Made by a program: the position numbers and the translations under genes | In this document: one piece after another, positions 53,336 through 63,306 of the stretch | Position numbering within the stretch: the first letter of the stretch is position 1 | Layout of the letters: each line of letters opens with the position of its first letter | Source: Variovorax sp. KK3 | GTDB taxonomy: Bacteria > Pseudomonadota > Gammaproteobacteria > Burkholderiales > Burkholderiaceae_C | Assembly: GCF_001984055.1 (NCBI RefSeq) | Contig: NZ_LYVO01000002.1 | Coordinates: forward strand, 1 to 64,000 | Reading direction: 5' to 3' | DNA length: 64,000 bases | Notes under the pieces: generated by a model | Databases searched by the model: none | What the model saw: the letters and a program-made list of their open reading frames with translations, nothing else | Told to the model about the DNA's origin: nothing

Positions 53336-54346
53336 TCAGTCCGCGGTGATGTTGGCGTCCTTGACCACCTTGCGCCAACGCACTTCCTCGGCCTGCACGT
53401 AGCGGTCGAGTTCCTCGGGCGCGCCCACCTTGAGCGCGAGGCCTTCCGACTGGGTCTGCTTGACGAAGGCGTCGAGCTTGACCGCGCGGCGCACCGCATC
53501 GTTGAGCTTCGCGATCACGTCCTTGGGCGTGCCTGCCGCGGCATAGAGGCCGTACCAGCTCTCCGCGGCATAACCCGCCACGCCGGACTCGGCCAGCGTC
53601 GGCACCTCGGCATAGGCCGGCGAGCGCTGCGCGGTGGTCACGGCCAGGGCACGCATCTTTCCGGCGCTGACGAAGGGCTTGGCTGCGGCGGCGGTGGCGA
53701 ACATCAGGTCGACCTGGCCGCCGAGCAGGTCGGTCATGGCCGGGCCGGCGCCGCGATACGGAACGTGCGTGATGTCCACCTTGGCCAGGCTCTTGAACAG
53801 CTCGCCCGCCAGGTGCGCCGAGGTGCCGTTGCCCTGCGACGCGAAGGTCAGCTTGCCCGGCTTGGCCTTCGCTGCCGCCAGCACGTCGGCCACGTTCTTG
53901 TAGGGTTGGTCGGCCCGCACCACCAGCACGTTGGGCGACACGCCGATCAGCGCGACCGGCGCGAAGGCCTTGTCGGTGTCGAAGGGCATCTTCGGCTGCA
54001 GCGCAGGGTTGACCGCGTGCGCGAAGGTGGACATCACCAGCGTGTAGCCGTCGGGCGCGCTCTTGGCGACCGCATCGGTGCCGATGATGGTGCCGGCGCC
54101 GGGCTTGTTGTCGACGATCACCGGCTGGCCCAGCGCCTGCGACATGCCGATGCCGAGGGCGCGCGTGATCGCATCCGTGCCGCCGCCGGGCGCGAAGGGC
54201 ACGATGATGCGCAGCGGCTTGTCGGGGAAGGCCGCGTGCGCGAACGGGCTGGCGGCGGCCAGCGCGACGAGTGCGGCTGAAGCGGCGAGCAGATGGAAGC
54301 CGCGGCGATGCAGGGGCAGGGCGGGCAGGCGAGGGGGTAGGCGCAT
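53336..54346 (-). CDS. Bug-family tripartite tricarboxylate receptor
   Basis: Periplasmic receptor of 336 residues: signal peptide with hydrophobic core LLAASAALVALAAASPFAHA, then VPFAPGGGTDAITRAL, VDNKPGAGTIIG, TFASQGNGTSAHLAGELF and THVPYRGAGPAMTDLLGGQV. First gene of the minus-strand operon divergent from IclR, with a perfect inverted repeat 85-107 bases upstream of its start. No TctA/TctB membrane genes are in the window, so it depends on a partner elsewhere. Confidence 0.93.
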   Translation of the reverse strand: MRLPPRLPALPLHRRGFHLLAASAALVALAAASPFAHAAFPDKPLRIIVPFAPGGGTDAITRALGIGMSQALGQPVIVDNKPGAGTIIGTDAVAKSAPDGYTLVMSTFAHAVNPALQPKMPFDTDKAFAPVALIGVSPNVLVVRADQPYKNVADVLAAAKAKPGKLTFASQGNGTSAHLAGELFKSLAKVDITHVPYRGAGPAMTDLLGGQVDLMFATAAAAKPFVSAGKMRALAVTTAQRSPAYAEVPTLAESGVAGYAAESWYGLYAAAGTPKDVIAKLNDAVRRAVKLDAFVKQTQSEGLALKVGAPEELDRYVQAEEVRWRKVVKDANITAD

Positions 54347-54430
54347 GGGTGTCTCTCTTTCTTCGCCCAGACCGGAGGTGGCGTTGGGCATGGGAAGAGC
54401 TTAGGACGCATACTCCGGCCACGCAGCCCT

Positions 54431-54453
54431 CCAATTCCACTGAATGGAATTGG
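54431..54453. promoter_or_regulatory. perfect inverted repeat, probable IclR-family operator
   Basis: CCAATTCCA-CTGAA-TGGAATTGG: 9-bp perfect arms, 5-base spacer, similar in style to the TGGAA...TTCCA boxes of IclR-type regulators. It lies between the divergent Bug operon and the IclR gene, covering the alternative IclR ATG at 54444, which makes the ATG at 54483 the likelier start. Confidence 0.7.
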
Positions 54454-54482
54454 CCGCACTCGCCTCTCGAACACTTCCGCCC

Positions 54483-55256
54483 ATGGCCAGCCCCTCCAAT
54501 CGCTCCCTGGAACGCGGCGTCGAAATCCTGCGCGCCTTCCGCCCCGGCTCCACGCTGCTGGGCAACGGCGAGCTCGCCGCGCGCACCGGCCTGTCGCCGG
54601 CCACGGTGAGCCGGCTCACGCAGACGCTGGTCGGCGCCGGCCTGCTGGAGCACGACCGTCCCGCGCGCGCCTATCGGCTGGCCGCGCCGGTGCTGAGCTT
54701 CGCGCATGCCATGCGCACCGGCTCGACCGTGCTGCAGGTCGCTGCGCCGCGCATGCGCGCCGTGGCCGAGAAGCTGCGCATCAACGTGGGGCTCGCGGTG
54801 GCCGACCGCGCGGAGATGCTGTACCTCGAGTCGATCCGCTACAACCGCAAGGCCTCGCTGCGCAAGGTGGTCAGCGGGCAGCGCGTGCCCATCGAGCTCA
54901 CCTCGCTGGGCCGCGCGTGGCTCGCGGTGGCGCCGCAGGAGCAGCGCGACGCGCTGTTCGCCGCGTTCGAAGCGCGACGCGCCGACTGGCCGCGGCTGCG
55001 CAAGGACATCGACAAGGCCATCGACGGCGTGCATCGGCGCGGCTGGTGCGCCGCCTCGTGGCAGCCCGAGATCGTCGCCGTCGCCACGCCCCTGATGCTG
55101 GACGGCGAACGCCTGCACGTGATGAACGCGAGCGTCTCCACCACCGAGCCACCGGGCGAGGTGGCGCTCGAACTCGCGCCGCCACTGCTGGCGCTGCGCG
55201 AGCAGATCGAGCGCGAACTGGGCGCGCGCGACCGTAGCATCGACGCCTTGCGCTGA
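54483..55256 (+). CDS. IclR-family transcriptional regulator
   Basis: Product of 257 residues: winged HTH (about 8-65: RSLERGVEILRAF, LAARTGLSPATVSRLTQTLVGAGLL) and a GAF-like effector-binding domain (about 75-250, including LEHDRPARAYRLA and VVSGQRVPIELTSLGRAWL). Divergent from the Bug/acyl-CoA operon and adjacent to the palindrome, so autoregulation and control of that operon by the transported acid are probable. An ATG 13 codons upstream falls inside the palindrome and is rejected as the main start. Confidence 0.9.
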   Translation: MASPSNRSLERGVEILRAFRPGSTLLGNGELAARTGLSPATVSRLTQTLVGAGLLEHDRPARAYRLAAPVLSFAHAMRTGSTVLQVAAPRMRAVAEKLRINVGLAVADRAEMLYLESIRYNRKASLRKVVSGQRVPIELTSLGRAWLAVAPQEQRDALFAAFEARRADWPRLRKDIDKAIDGVHRRGWCAASWQPEIVAVATPLMLDGERLHVMNASVSTTEPPGEVALELAPPLLALREQIERELGARDRSIDALR

Positions 55257-55372
55257 GTCGCCGTAGCGAGGCGCATCGGCGATCGAGCTACGCCTCGGGC
55301 TACGCCGTTTGCCAGATGCGTGCGTGCGGGCCGCCCCCTAAGCTGGGCGCGCACGCAGCGCAAGGAGCCGCC

Positions 55373-56170
55373 ATGGACTACCCCGGTCGAATCATCAAGC
55401 CCGGCGAAGCCGATGCCTCGGTCGTCAAGGCGGTGCGCGCGCAGCTGCGTCGCATGATGGCGGGCAACACCGATCCGGCGACTGCGCTCGACGCGGACGA
55501 CGCGGTGTTCGACGCCGACATGAAGCGCGTGGTCAAGCTGTTCCAGGCGCGGCATGTCGATTCGGAAGGCCGGCCGCTCAAGCAGGACGGCGAGATCGGC
55601 AGCCTGACCTGGGGCGCGCTCTTCGGCGTCGACACCGTCGCGGCCGAGGCCAACGCCGGCAGCGACCTACTGACGGCCGTGCTGGACATCGCGAGCGCCG
55701 AAGAAGCGAAGAAGGTCCGCGAGGTGCCGATGAACTCGAACCGCGGCCCGGACGTCGAGAAGTACCTGGCCCGCGTCGGCGTGCCCGCCGGCCTGCCCTG
55801 GTGCTGCGCCTTCGTCTATTACTGCTTCGACGAAGCCGCCAAGCAACTGGGCCGCGCCAACCCGATGGTGCGCACCGCGGGCTGCCTCGACCACTGGAAC
55901 CGCGCCGTCGCCAAGGGCGCGACGCGCATCCCGGCGGCACGCGCCACGGCCGACCCCACGCTGTTACGGCCCGGGATGATCTTCATCATGGACCACGGCA
56001 AAGGTACCGGCCACACGGGCCTCATCGAATCGGTGTCTGCGGGCATCCTCGCCACGATCGAAGGCAACACCGATGCGAGCAAGACACGCGAAGGTGGTGG
56101 CGTCTATCGGCTGGCGCGCAAGGTGGGGGAGATCAACAAGGGCTTCATCGACTATGGGCCGGTGGGCTGA
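55373..56170 (+). CDS. peptidoglycan-binding and CHAP-amidase protein
   Basis: Product of 265 residues without a signal peptide. N-terminal peptidoglycan-binding helices (about 15-80: VVKAVRAQLRRM...LFQARHVDSEGRPLKQDGEIGSLTWGALFG), then a CHAP-like amidase domain: catalytic Cys in LPWCCAFVYYCFDEA (about 140) and His in DHGKGTGHTGLIES (about 205), with Asn/Asp in EGNTD. Resembles stand-alone endolysin-type amidases. AAGGAGCC ribosome site five bases before the ATG. It lies between two catabolic clusters with no immunity-like neighbour. Confidence 0.86.
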   Translation: MDYPGRIIKPGEADASVVKAVRAQLRRMMAGNTDPATALDADDAVFDADMKRVVKLFQARHVDSEGRPLKQDGEIGSLTWGALFGVDTVAAEANAGSDLLTAVLDIASAEEAKKVREVPMNSNRGPDVEKYLARVGVPAGLPWCCAFVYYCFDEAAKQLGRANPMVRTAGCLDHWNRAVAKGATRIPAARATADPTLLRPGMIFIMDHGKGTGHTGLIESVSAGILATIEGNTDASKTREGGGVYRLARKVGEINKGFIDYGPVG

Positions 56171-56185
56171 AACGCCTTCGCAGCC

Positions 56186-58963
<2,778 letters not shown>

Positions 58964-58986
58964 CGTGTTTCTTTCCACGGGGCGCT

Positions 58987-59949
58987 TCAGATCAGCCCGA
59001 CCTTGGTCATCACCGCACGGAGGCGGTCGTGCTCCTGGTCGACGAACTTGCCGAACTCGTCGCCACTGATGACGCTGGACGACCACGCATTGGTCTTCAG
59101 CGCCTCCTGCCACACCTTGGTCTTCGTGGCGGCGAGCACGGCATCGGTGAGCTCCTTGCGCTGCGCGGGCGTGAGGTTGGCGGCGCCGTAGACGCCGCGC
59201 CAGTTGCCGATCTCGATGTCGTAGCCGGCCTCCTTGAGCGTCGGCGCATCCACGCCCGGCATGCGCGTGGGCGAACCGACGGCCAGTACGCGGAACTGCC
59301 CCGCCTCGATGTACTTGGCGAGTTCCGCGTAGCCACCCGTGACGGCGGAGATATGGCCGCCCAGGGTGGCCGAGATCACCTCGCCGCCACCGCCGAAGGG
59401 GATGTAGTTGACCTTTGCAACGGGCACGCCTGCCGCGCCGGCCAGCTCCGCCGTGCCGATGTGGTCGACCGAGCCCTTGGAGCCGCCGGCCCACTTCACG
59501 CCGGAAGGGTTCTTCTTGAAGTCCGCCATGAGCTCGTCGAAGCTGCGATAGGGCGAGTCCTTGCGCACGGCGATCACGTTGTATTCGGTGAAGAGGCGCG
59601 CGATGGGCGTGACGTTCGCCAGCGTGATCTGCGGCTTGTTCTGCACGATGCCGGTGACCATGATCGCGCCCATCACGCACAGCGCGTTCACGTCGCCCTT
59701 GGCGCTGTTGCTGAACTGCGCCAGCCCGAGCGTGCCGCCGGCGCCGTTCTTGTTGTCGTACATGGCGCTCTTGGCCGCACCGGCCTCGACGAGGGCCTTG
59801 CCCAGCGTTCGCGCCGTCTGGTCGTAGCCGCCGCCAGGCGACCCCGGCGCCATGAAGCGAACCATGTCCAGTGCGTGTGCGGCAGGGGCTGCGGCAAGGA
59901 AGCCGGCGGTGGCGGCGATGCTGATGAGACGTTGAAACGAAACGCACAT
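58987..59949 (-). CDS. TctC-type tricarboxylate receptor
   Basis: Periplasmic receptor of 320 residues, signal peptide to about residue 26 (AAHAL). The loop FMAPGSPGGGYDQTARTL is the TctC version of the Bug signature, and KWAGGSKGSVDHIGTAELAG and NYIPFGGGGEVISATLGGHI follow; TctC proteins bind citrate and other tricarboxylates. It precedes the aconitase gene by 23 bases, suggesting one operon for uptake and metabolism of a tricarboxylate. Confidence 0.9.
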   Translation of the reverse strand: MCVSFQRLISIAATAGFLAAAPAAHALDMVRFMAPGSPGGGYDQTARTLGKALVEAGAAKSAMYDNKNGAGGTLGLAQFSNSAKGDVNALCVMGAIMVTGIVQNKPQITLANVTPIARLFTEYNVIAVRKDSPYRSFDELMADFKKNPSGVKWAGGSKGSVDHIGTAELAGAAGVPVAKVNYIPFGGGGEVISATLGGHISAVTGGYAELAKYIEAGQFRVLAVGSPTRMPGVDAPTLKEAGYDIEIGNWRGVYGAANLTPAQRKELTDAVLAATKTKVWQEALKTNAWSSSVISGDEFGKFVDQEHDRLRAVMTKVGLI

Positions 59950-60024
59950 GGGGATCTCCTGGTGGGTGTTCTGGGGTGGCCTCGCGGGACCACGGATCGA
60001 AGCCTTTGCGCTTCGGTTGATTGT

Positions 60025-60036
60025 ATTTTGTGATCA
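60025..60036 (+). promoter_or_regulatory. putative operator ATTTTGTGATCA (copy 1)
   Basis: ATTTTGTGATCA, centred on TGATCA, 76 bases upstream of the TctC-like gene start (minus strand) in the AT-rich gap. A 12-base near-identical copy occurs in the divergent promoter at 62186-62197. Confidence 0.45.
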
Positions 60037-60163
60037 ATATCATCAAAGTGGGTCGAGGGTTTTCCCGAGGCTGCGTGCGAATGCGTTCCGGACAGCTGGC
60101 GCTGTCAGCGCTCGAACGCGGACGCTGGGTGGAGCAAGGGTGCAGCGGCGGGGCCGCCGGCGA

Positions 60164-61087
60164 TCAGGCGGCGTGCGAGAAGACCTGCGGATCGCGCAAC
60201 TTGGCGCGGCGTGCGCCGTCGAGGTGGGCGCGCATCAGGCTGGCGGCCTGCACCAGGTCCTGCTGCTCGATGGCGTCGAGGATTGCCAGGTGCTCGGCAG
60301 CCTGGGTGTGGCGCGCGCGGCGTTGCGCCGCCTGCCGGTATTCGACCAGGCGCCGCAGCTGGTTGATGCGGCGCACCGACTGCAGCACGAAGCGGTTGTG
60401 CCCCCATTCGGCCAGCGTCTCGTGGAAGTGGCTGTTCGACTCGAAAAGCTCGATGGGCGTCATGGTTTCGAAGCCGCCGTCGACGATGCGCTGCTGTTCG
60501 CGGCGCAACTGCCGCAACTGCGCCGCCACGGCCACGAAGGACGGACCGAGCAGGGCGCCCGGCTCGATCGACTGCCGAAACAGATAGCTCTCCTCGTAGG
60601 CATCCGGCGAATCGATCATCGACAGAAAGCGCCAGCCGTGGCCCATGCTCTGCTCGATCCAGCCTTCCTCGGAAATGCGCGACAGCACCTTGCGCAGCGT
60701 GCTGCGCGCCACGTCGTAACGGCGCATCAGCTCGGCCTCGCTCAGTTCGTCGGGCAGCGTGCCGGCCTGGCGGTCGTCGGCGATGCGCAGGTAGAGCGGG
60801 TCGTCGGTGGAAAGCAGGCCGGCGACCGGGCCGTCCCAGTCCTTGGCGTCGACGCTCAGGAAGAAGCCGCGGTTCACGTCCTGCTGCAGCACGCCCAGTT
60901 GCGCGAGGTGCCGCAACGCCGACTGGACGGGCGAACGCGAGGTGCCGATGCGCTGGGCGATGTGCACTTCGGGCAGATGGTCGCCGGCCAGGCGGTTGTC
61001 GCGCCGCACCAGCGCGACGATTTCGCGCACCACGCGCTGCTGCAGCGTGGTCAGTTCGGGGCGGGCGGTGTCGTTGGCCTGGGGCAT
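60164..61087 (-). CDS. GntR-family regulator with two winged-helix domains
   Basis: Product of 307 residues. A first GntR-like wHTH is at about 10-76 (TTLQQRVVREIVALVRR...GTSRSPVQSALRHLAQLGVL), a second similar wHTH at about 93-155 (LYLRIADDRQAGTLP...YDVARSTLRKVLSRISEEGWI), then an all-helical FCD-type ligand-binding domain (from about 165, with FHETLAEWGHNRF). Two DNA-binding domains in one chain are unusual for GntR regulators. Likely regulator of the flanking receptor, aconitase, lactonase and PrpF genes. TAGACT lies six bases before the ATG. Confidence 0.87.
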   Translation of the reverse strand: MPQANDTARPELTTLQQRVVREIVALVRRDNRLAGDHLPEVHIAQRIGTSRSPVQSALRHLAQLGVLQQDVNRGFFLSVDAKDWDGPVAGLLSTDDPLYLRIADDRQAGTLPDELSEAELMRRYDVARSTLRKVLSRISEEGWIEQSMGHGWRFLSMIDSPDAYEESYLFRQSIEPGALLGPSFVAVAAQLRQLRREQQRIVDGGFETMTPIELFESNSHFHETLAEWGHNRFVLQSVRRINQLRRLVEYRQAAQRRARHTQAAEHLAILDAIEQQDLVQAASLMRAHLDGARRAKLRDPQVFSHAA

Positions 61088-61093
61088 CCCGTT

Positions 61094-61099
61094 AGTCTA
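61094..61099 (-). promoter_or_regulatory. -10 element TAGACT, possible leaderless start of the GntR gene
   Basis: TAGACT on the minus strand six bases before the start codon at 61087, no ribosome site between. Confidence 0.35.
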
Positions 61100-61126
61100 G
61101 GCCCACGGTGTCCCACGCTTCCCTGC

Positions 61127-62113
61127 TCAATCGATCTTCATGCCGTATTGCCGGATCAGCGCCGACCAGCGTTGGCCCTCGCGGGCGATCAGTGCGCCGA
61201 ACTCCTTCGGTCCGGCACCGACCGGCTCGGTCATGCCGGCGGAGAGGCGATCCGCCACGTCCTTGTCCTTCAACGCTGCGGCGGCTGCTGCATGGATCGC
61301 CTGGACGGCAGCGTCGGGTGTTCCTTTTGGCACCACCAAGCCCATCCACGAGGCGAACTCGTAGCCGCTCACGCCGCTTTCGGCGACCGTCGGCACGTCG
61401 GGCAGCGCCTTGGATCGCTGCTTGCCGGTGACGGCCAGAGCCTTGAGCTTGCCGGAACGGATGTGCGGCAGCGCGGCCAGCGGAAAGGCGACCACCGTGC
61501 TGATCTCGCCGCCGAGCGCCGCGATGATCGCCGGCCCGCCGCCCTTGTACGGCACGTGCGTGATGTCGACCTTCGCCATGGACTTGAGCATCTCGCCGGC
61601 CAGGTGGTTGGCGCTGCCGTTGCCGGCCGTGCCGTACGTGTACTTGCCGGGCGCCTTGCGCGCAAGCTCCAGGAACTCCTTGAGGTTGGCTGCCGGCACC
61701 GAGGGGTGCGCCGCGATGACCAGGTCGATCGACGTGAGCCAGGTGACGGGCGCGAGCGCCTCGACCTTGTAGCCGGGGCTGGGGTACAGCGTCGGGTTGA
61801 GCGCCATCGTGCCCTGGTTGACGAAGGTGACGGTGTAGCCGTCGGGTGCCGCCTTGGCGCCGAGCGCGGTGCCGATGTTGCCGCCGGCGCCGCCGCGGTT
61901 GTCGATGACCACCGGCTGCCCCAGCACTTCCTGCATCTTCGTCTGCAGGCTGCGGCAGACCACGTCGGCATCGCCGCCGGCCGGTTGCGGAACGATGAGC
62001 GTGACGGGCTTGCCCGGGAACTTGTCCTGGGCGGCGCTCGGGCGCAGGGCGAGCATCAAGGGGAGAGTGGCGGTGGTTGCTTGCAGGAGCGTCCTGCGTC
62101 GGATCGGTGTCAT
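61127..62113 (-). CDS. Bug-family tripartite tricarboxylate receptor
   Basis: Periplasmic receptor of 328 residues, twin-arginine-like signal (MTPIRRRTLLQATTATLPLMLAL...SAAQ). Signature IVPQPAGGDADVVCRSL differs from VPFAPGG; then VIDNRGGAGGNIG, YGTAGNGSANHLAGEML and THVPYKGGGPAIIAALGGEI. It is 39 bases before the GntR gene on the same strand, and divergent from the lactonase/PrpF pair, sharing their promoter region. Confidence 0.92.
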   Translation of the reverse strand: MTPIRRRTLLQATTATLPLMLALRPSAAQDKFPGKPVTLIVPQPAGGDADVVCRSLQTKMQEVLGQPVVIDNRGGAGGNIGTALGAKAAPDGYTVTFVNQGTMALNPTLYPSPGYKVEALAPVTWLTSIDLVIAAHPSVPAANLKEFLELARKAPGKYTYGTAGNGSANHLAGEMLKSMAKVDITHVPYKGGGPAIIAALGGEISTVVAFPLAALPHIRSGKLKALAVTGKQRSKALPDVPTVAESGVSGYEFASWMGLVVPKGTPDAAVQAIHAAAAAALKDKDVADRLSAGMTEPVGAGPKEFGALIAREGQRWSALIRQYGMKID

Positions 62114-62134
62114 GGGCTTGTCTCCGTGGGGGCT

Positions 62135-62203
62135 GAATGAATCGAATGGATTTGATGCATTGCATGTATTGCAGAATGTCGAAAGTGATCATAAAATTCA
62201 TTC
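62135..62203. promoter_or_regulatory. divergent promoter region with inverted repeats, operator copy 2
   Basis: GAATGAAT (62135-62142) and ATTCATTC (62196-62203) form an inverted repeat bounding an AT-rich span. Inside lies TGATCATAAAAT (62186-62197), whose reverse complement ATTTTATGATCA matches copy 1 at 60025-60036 in 11 of 12 bases, and TTGATGCATTGCATGTATTGCA. Confidence 0.5.
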
Positions 62204-62220
62204 AATCGCAACGTCAAGCC

Positions 62221-63306
62221 ATGGTTTCAAACGCCCGCCTTCAACCGCCCGGTCGCCCTTCGAGGGCGTACGTCGGCTGCCGCACGACGTGCGAGCGCAA
62301 TGCTCGCGGGCGAGGCATCGAGGTCTACGAGATCGACGGCGATGGCCGGTGGACCCATGCGCGCACGGTCGTGGCAGGGGACAACCCGTCCTATCTCGCC
62401 ATCGACAGCGGCGGGCGCTGCCTGCATGCGGTGCATGGCGACGGGAGCACGATCAGCAGCTTCGCGATCTCACCGGACGGCGGCCTTCGGCCGATCGGCA
62501 GTCGCGGCACGCAGGGACGCAACCCCGTCCACCTGGTCTTCAGCCCCGATGGCCACTGGGTGCTGGTGGTCAACTACGCGACCGGCAGCGTCGTATCGCT
62601 CCCGGTGCTGGACGACGGCTCCCTTGGCGAGGTGGCCCACTGCCTCGCCTTACCGGAACGCATGGGGCCGCATCGCAGCCAGCAGCGCGGGTCGCATCCG
62701 CACCAGCTCGTGTTCGATCCCTCGGGTCGATGGCTGCTCGTGCCGGACAAGGGCGCCGACGCCGTGCACACCCTTGCCTTCGACGAGGCATCCGGCTCGC
62801 TGTCGCTGGTCGTGTCGCTCGACGTCGCGCCGGGCAGCGGACCGCGACATCTGGTCTTGTCGCCTGAAGGCCGGCATGCGTGGATCGTGTTGGAGCTGTC
62901 GAGCCAGGTTCTCGCTGCAGGTTTCGACGCCGTGACCGGTCGGCTCGCCCCGTTCCAGCACGTCCCGACGGTGCCCGAGGACTTCACCGAAGAGAACACC
63001 GCCGCCGGCATCGTGCATCTCGCGCAACGGAACCTGCTGTTCATCTCCAACCGGGGTCACGGCAGCGTGCTTCGCCTGGCCATCGATGGGCGGCACGGCA
63101 CGCTGAGCGCGCCGTCATGGACCGCCACGCACGGCCGGGTGCCGCGGTTCATCGCGGCATTGCCGGGTTCGTCGATGCTGCTGGCCGCCAACGAAGACGC
63201 CGACACCATCGTCGCCCTGCATTGCCGCGAAGCGCACGCGCTGGCGCAGGCCATCGCGCAGACGGGCAGTCCGGTCTGCATCGCATTCACCCGAGGAACT
63301 CCATGA
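62221..63306 (+). CDS. beta-propeller lactonase family protein
   Basis: Product of 361 residues, seven-bladed propeller of the 6-phosphogluconolactonase (Pgl/YbhE) and carboxymuconate-cyclase type. Segments YVGCRTTCERNARGRGIEVYEI, NPVHLVFSPDGHWVLVVNY, HPHQLVFDPSGRWLLVPDKGAD, GPRHLVLSPEGRHAWIV and FISNRGHGSV repeat the family blade pattern. The physiological substrate is unlikely to be 6-phosphogluconolactone given the neighbours; a lactone of a tricarboxylic or aldonic acid is possible. The stop overlaps the PrpF-like start (ATGA). Several in-frame ATGs upstream within the promoter are rejected. Confidence 0.86.
   Translation: MVSNARLQPPGRPSRAYVGCRTTCERNARGRGIEVYEIDGDGRWTHARTVVAGDNPSYLAIDSGGRCLHAVHGDGSTISSFAISPDGGLRPIGSRGTQGRNPVHLVFSPDGHWVLVVNYATGSVVSLPVLDDGSLGEVAHCLALPERMGPHRSQQRGSHPHQLVFDPSGRWLLVPDKGADAVHTLAFDEASGSLSLVVSLDVAPGSGPRHLVLSPEGRHAWIVLELSSQVLAAGFDAVTGRLAPFQHVPTVPEDFTEENTAAGIVHLAQRNLLFISNRGHGSVLRLAIDGRHGTLSAPSWTATHGRVPRFIAALPGSSMLLAANEDADTIVALHCREAHALAQAIAQTGSPVCIAFTRGTP

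Noticed and set aside
52503..55118. 871-codon minus-strand frame continuing past the enoyl-CoA hydratase start
   Set aside because: Upstream part overlaps the Bug receptor and IclR genes in the wrong frame; the ATG at 53312 has a ribosome site and matches the family N-terminus.
55267..55297. Inverted repeat CGAGGCG/CGCCTCG after IclR
   Set aside because: Imperfect arms around a long loop and no T-run; too weak to annotate.
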